A stretch of 64,000 bases of DNA, taken from contig NZ_CP088930.1 of NCBI RefSeq assembly GCF_027594825.1, positions 3,595,019-3,659,018 of the forward strand, given 5' to 3'. The notes beneath the pieces are model-generated. The model was not told the origin of the DNA. It was given only the letters and a program-made list of their open reading frames with translations, and made no database searches. The position numbers were made by a program, and so were the translations under genes. This document shows positions 61,133 through 64,000 of this stretch, one piece after another; within the stretch, counting starts at the first letter, position 1, and every line of letters starts with the position of its first letter. The stretch is from Serratia liquefaciens. Its GTDB lineage: Bacteria; Pseudomonadota; Gammaproteobacteria; Enterobacterales; Enterobacteriaceae.

Positions 61133-63022
61133 ATGACGACCAAAATTGAGCAATTAGATGCCGATCGCCTGACCGATCCCACTCGCCGTAAACTGTTGCT
61201 GGGCAGCGCCGGTGCCGTTGGCCTGGCCGGTTTCCTCGGGGGCGGTATTTGGACGGTTTCCGCTCAGGCTCTGGCGGAAGATTTGCCACCGAACAAGCTG
61301 CTGGGCTTTAAAGGGATTGCCGCTTCCACCGCCGATGAGGTGGCAATCGCGCCAGGGTATCGCGCCGAGGTGCTGATCTCCTGGGGTGAGCCGCTGGTCG
61401 AGGGGGCTGCCGCTTTCGACCCACAGGGCAACAACAGCGCCGCCGATCAGGAAAAGCAATTCGGCGATAATAATGACGGCATGAGCTTCTTCCCGATTGA
61501 TGACAACCACGGCGTGATGGCCATCAACAACGAATACGTCAACGAACAGTACCTGTTTGCCCACGGCGGCAGCAAAGCCACCAGTCTTGAAGACGTACGC
61601 AAGTCACAGGCTGCCCATGGCGTTTCTATTGTAGCGGTACGCCGTGTGGGTGATAGCCAACGCTGGGAAGTTGAGCGCCCATCGCGTTACAACCGCCGGA
61701 TCACCGCCAACACCGAGATGCAGTTCAGTGGCCCGGCTGCCGGACACGCGCTGCTGCAAACGGCGGCGGATCCTAGCGGTCGCAAGGTGTTGGGTACCTT
61801 CGGCAACTGCGCCAATGGGAAAACCCCCTGGGGCACTTACCTGACCTGCGAAGAGAATTTCGATACCTATTTCGGCACTCACCAGGCCGACTACAAGACC
61901 ACGGCGGACCAGAAACGCTATACGTTGAAAGTCAGCGAACCTGAGCGTAACTGGCCGGATTTCGACGAGCGCTTTGACGTGGCGAAGAACCCTAATGAAT
62001 TCAATCGACATGGCTGGATCGTCGAAATCGATCCGATGAATCCTGCCTCAACGCCAATCAAGCATACCGCGCTGGGTCGCTTCAAACATGAAAATGCGGC
62101 GGTAACCGTCGCCAAGGATGGTCGCCTGGTGGTCTATATGGGTGACGATGAGCGTGGTGAGCACATCTATAAATACGTCTCCAAAGGCGTGGTTGACGTG
62201 GCTAACCCGGCCAACAACCGCAGCCTGCTGGATGAAGGCACTTTGTATGTGGCGCAGTTTGACGGGGATGCCGGCGGCACACCGCTGAAAGGTACCGGGC
62301 GCTGGATAGCGCTGGAGTTCGGTAAAAATGGCCTGACGCCGGAAAATGGCTTCCGCGATGAGGCGGAAGTGTTGATCTTCGCCCGCAAGGCTGCGGCGCA
62401 GGTGGGGGCGACCAAAATGGACCGGCCGGAATGGATTGCCGTCAACCCGCATGATGGGCGCGCCTACTGCACGCTGACCAACAACAGCAAACGGGGTGAA
62501 GAAGGCATGCCGTTGAATGCCGCTAACCCGCGTCCGAACAATGTCTACGGCCAGATTATCCGTTGGGATGAAGGCGGTGATGCCACGGCGGCGTCGTTCA
62601 ACTGGGATATTTACGCGCTGTGCGGTAACCCGATTGCCCATCCGGAAGGCGTGAATCGCGGTACGCCAAATATCACGGCCGACAATACTTTCAACAGTCC
62701 GGACGGACTGGGCTTTGATAAGACCGGTCGCCTGTGGATCCTCACCGACGGTAAATACAGCAACAAGGGCGACTATGCCGGGCAGGGCAACAACCAAATG
62801 CTGGTGGGCGATCCGCAAAGCGGCGAAATTCGTCGCTTTATGGTTGGGCCAAAGTCATGCGAATTGACCGGCATTACCTTTACTCCCGATTACAAGACGA
62901 TGTTCGTCAACGTACAGCACCCGGGTGAAGAAGGTGACTCTCATTTCCCGAACAATAGCCCGCGTCCGCGTTCATCCGTATTGATGATTACGCGTGAAGA
63001 CGGTGGAGTGATTGGGGCTTAA
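61133..63022 (+). CDS. phoX: PhoX-family alkaline phosphatase, Tat-exported
   Basis: This 629-residue DUF839/PhoX protein has a twin-arginine signal ('PTRRKLLLGSAGAVGLAG', Arg18-Arg19) and then a beta-propeller-like body. Typical blocks: 'HGVMAINNEYVNEQYL', 'GNCANGKTPWGTYLTCEENF' (cofactor-region Cys), 'AVTVAKDGRLVVYMGDDERG' and 'FNSPDGLGFDKTGRLWILTD'. Known members hydrolyse phosphate mono- and diesters in the periplasm using an Fe-Ca cofactor. A Pho-box candidate (61024-61041) supports induction by phosphate starvation. The gene lies between folA and apaH, adjacent in E. coli, so it is an insertion relative to that map. Substrate is inferred. Confidence 0.9.
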   Translation: MTTKIEQLDADRLTDPTRRKLLLGSAGAVGLAGFLGGGIWTVSAQALAEDLPPNKLLGFKGIAASTADEVAIAPGYRAEVLISWGEPLVEGAAAFDPQGNNSAADQEKQFGDNNDGMSFFPIDDNHGVMAINNEYVNEQYLFAHGGSKATSLEDVRKSQAAHGVSIVAVRRVGDSQRWEVERPSRYNRRITANTEMQFSGPAAGHALLQTAADPSGRKVLGTFGNCANGKTPWGTYLTCEENFDTYFGTHQADYKTTADQKRYTLKVSEPERNWPDFDERFDVAKNPNEFNRHGWIVEIDPMNPASTPIKHTALGRFKHENAAVTVAKDGRLVVYMGDDERGEHIYKYVSKGVVDVANPANNRSLLDEGTLYVAQFDGDAGGTPLKGTGRWIALEFGKNGLTPENGFRDEAEVLIFARKAAAQVGATKMDRPEWIAVNPHDGRAYCTLTNNSKRGEEGMPLNAANPRPNNVYGQIIRWDEGGDATAASFNWDIYALCGNPIAHPEGVNRGTPNITADNTFNSPDGLGFDKTGRLWILTDGKYSNKGDYAGQGNNQMLVGDPQSGEIRRFMVGPKSCELTGITFTPDYKTMFVNVQHPGEEGDSHFPNNSPRPRSSVLMITREDGGVIGA

Positions 63023-63034
63023 GAAGAAAACAGC

Positions 63035-63054
63035 GGGGCGGCATTGACCGCCCC
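63035..63054. terminator. Stem-loop between convergent phoX and apaH
   Basis: GGGGCGG (63035-63041) and CCGCCCC (63048-63054) form a strong stem extended by CAGC/GGCTG with a mismatch. On the minus strand the stem is followed by TTTTCTTCTT, so it best serves apaH. Confidence 0.6.
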
Positions 63055-63061
63055 GGCTGGA

Positions 63062-63913
63062 TTATGACGCGGCCTGTTGATGAACGCTGTCGGACAGATC
63101 GCTGCGGTGGGCCGGTTGGGTAAAGTATTGCCGATCTTCCCAGCGCAACATGGTCAGATCGCCCCCCCAGCAACAGCCGGTGTCCAGGCCAATAACGCCT
63201 GCCGGCGTGCCTTTGCCTTCCAGTGATGCCCAATGACCGAAGACAATGGTGTAATCGGCATCAACCAATCGCGGCAATTCAAACCAGGGTTTCAGCGGAG
63301 CAGGCGCGGTGCCTGGCGCATCTTTGCAGATCATATCTAGCTGGCCGTTCGGGAAGCAGTAACGCATGCGCGTCAGGGCATTGGTGCTGAAACGCAGACG
63401 CGCCAACCCGCTCAGTTCCGGACTCCAGTTGTTCGGCATGTCGCCGTACATGGCGTCGAGGAACAGCGGATAGCTGTCGCTGCTCAATACGGCTTCCACT
63501 TCGCGGGCGCAAATTTGCGCGGTTTCAATGTCCCACTGCGGCGTGATACCGGCATGCGCCATCACCAGCTTGAGTTTCTCATCGACCTGCAGCACCGGTT
63601 GGCGGCGCAGCCAGTTGATCAGCTCATCGGCATCCGGGGCTTCCAGCAGCGGCGTGATGCGATCTTTGGGCTTATTGCGGCTGATGCCGGCGTAAACGGC
63701 CAGCAGATGCAGATCGTGATTGCCCAGCACCATGCGTACTGCCGGCCCGAGCGAGCGCACGTAGCGCAGTACGTCCAGCGAACCGGGGCCACGCGCCACC
63801 AGATCACCGGTCAGCCACAGCTGGTCATGCTGGGGATCGAAGGCAACCTGGGCCAATAGCGACTTGAGTTCATCAAAACAGCCATGAACGTCGCCGATAA
63901 GATATGTCGACAT
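63062..63913 (-). CDS. apaH: Diadenosine tetraphosphatase (symmetrical)
   Basis: This 283-residue metallophosphoesterase hydrolyses Ap4A to two ADP and, in E. coli, removes Np4N caps from RNA. Metal motifs: '[15 protein letters not shown]' at the N-terminus, '[15 protein letters not shown]' and '[13 protein letters not shown]' near 60-70, and later 'VMAHAGI' and '[11 protein letters not shown]'. Length is close to E. coli ApaH (280). It follows apaG by two bases on the same strand, as in E. coli. Confidence 0.97.
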   Translation of the reverse strand: MSTYLIGDVHGCFDELKSLLAQVAFDPQHDQLWLTGDLVARGPGSLDVLRYVRSLGPAVRMVLGNHDLHLLAVYAGISRNKPKDRITPLLEAPDADELINWLRRQPVLQVDEKLKLVMAHAGITPQWDIETAQICAREVEAVLSSDSYPLFLDAMYGDMPNNWSPELSGLARLRFSTNALTRMRYCFPNGQLDMICKDAPGTAPAPLKPWFELPRLVDADYTIVFGHWASLEGKGTPAGVIGLDTGCCWGGDLTMLRWEDRQYFTQPAHRSDLSDSVHQQAAS

Positions 63914-63915
63914 AA

Positions 63916-64000
63916 TCAGTGAATCAGCGTTGGAATGGCTAAGCGGAACACGGGAATAGCGGTCTGGAACGGCTGACCCTGATGATCAACCATTTCGTAA
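63916..64000 (-). CDS. apaG: ApaG, C-terminal fragment (5' end outside window)
   Basis: The minus-strand frame from the right edge reads [20 protein letters not shown] then AIPTLIH and stops at 63916-63918. This is the C-terminus of the small fibronectin-III-like protein ApaG, which ends the same way in E. coli (IPVFRLAVPTLIH). ApaG is linked to Co2+ resistance and Mg2+ efflux by mutant phenotype; its biochemical role is unknown. It ends two bases before apaH and is probably cotranscribed with it. Confidence 0.93.
   Translation of the reverse strand, partial: YEMVDHQGQPFQTAIPVFRLAIPTLIH

Overview
The window is a chromosomal segment from an enteric gamma-proteobacterium, most likely Serratia or a close relative in the Yersiniaceae. 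This is inferred from near-identity to enterobacterial proteins, high GC, and gene order. The backbone follows the E. coli K-12 map across the thr region: ettA, slt, trpR, yjjX, gpmB, rob, creA, arcA, yjtD, thrLABC, yaaA, yaaJ, talB, mog, satP, dnaKJ, nhaAR, rpsT, ribF, ileS, lspA, fkpB, ispH, dapB, carAB, kefFC, folA, apaH, apaG. The species call is inference; no rRNA or other marker gene is present.

Layout. 1-5.6 kb: the end of a LysR regulator gene, ettA, and a yfiR-dgcN-yfiB cyclic-di-GMP operon lying between ettA and slt. 5.6-13 kb: slt, trpR with its operator, yjjX, gpmB, rob, creA, arcA and yjtD; creBCD are not between creA and arcA. 13-18 kb: the threonine operon with leader peptide and attenuator. 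18-30.6 kb: yaaA, an alanine/sodium symporter, talB, mog, an MHS-family transporter, satP, dnaKJ behind a heat-shock promoter, and nhaA-nhaR. 30.6-37 kb: rpsT, then the ribF-ileS-lspA-fkpB-ispH cluster. 50-64 kb: dapB, carAB behind two ARG boxes, kefFC, a LysE-type exporter, yjjPB, folA, a Tat-exported PhoX-type phosphatase with a Pho-box candidate, apaH and the end of apaG.

The main accessory block is 37.0-50.0 kb, between ispH and dapB, where E. coli has rihC. It holds two unrelated units that converge. The first is a LysR regulator divergent from an isonitrile synthase (PvcA/IsnA family), a non-heme iron oxygenase (PvcB/IsnB family) and a UGT-type glycosyltransferase. This is the gene set known to make glycosylated aryl-vinyl isonitriles of the rhabduscin type. 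The second is a seven-gene sugar-acid cluster on the minus strand: a DgoR-like regulator, DgoK, DgoA, two MFS transporters, an IlvD/Edd-family dehydratase and a DapA-family aldolase. It looks like a galactonate-type pathway in which an IlvD/Edd enzyme replaces the usual enolase-family DgoD.

No tRNA, rRNA, CRISPR array, insertion sequence, integrase or prophage was recognised. The isonitrile-glycoside cluster is the most notable system. Other points of interest are a perfect LysR-site palindrome beside it, a GntR operator candidate before dgoK, a Pho box before phoX, and a decayed yjjY-like stretch upstream of yjtD.
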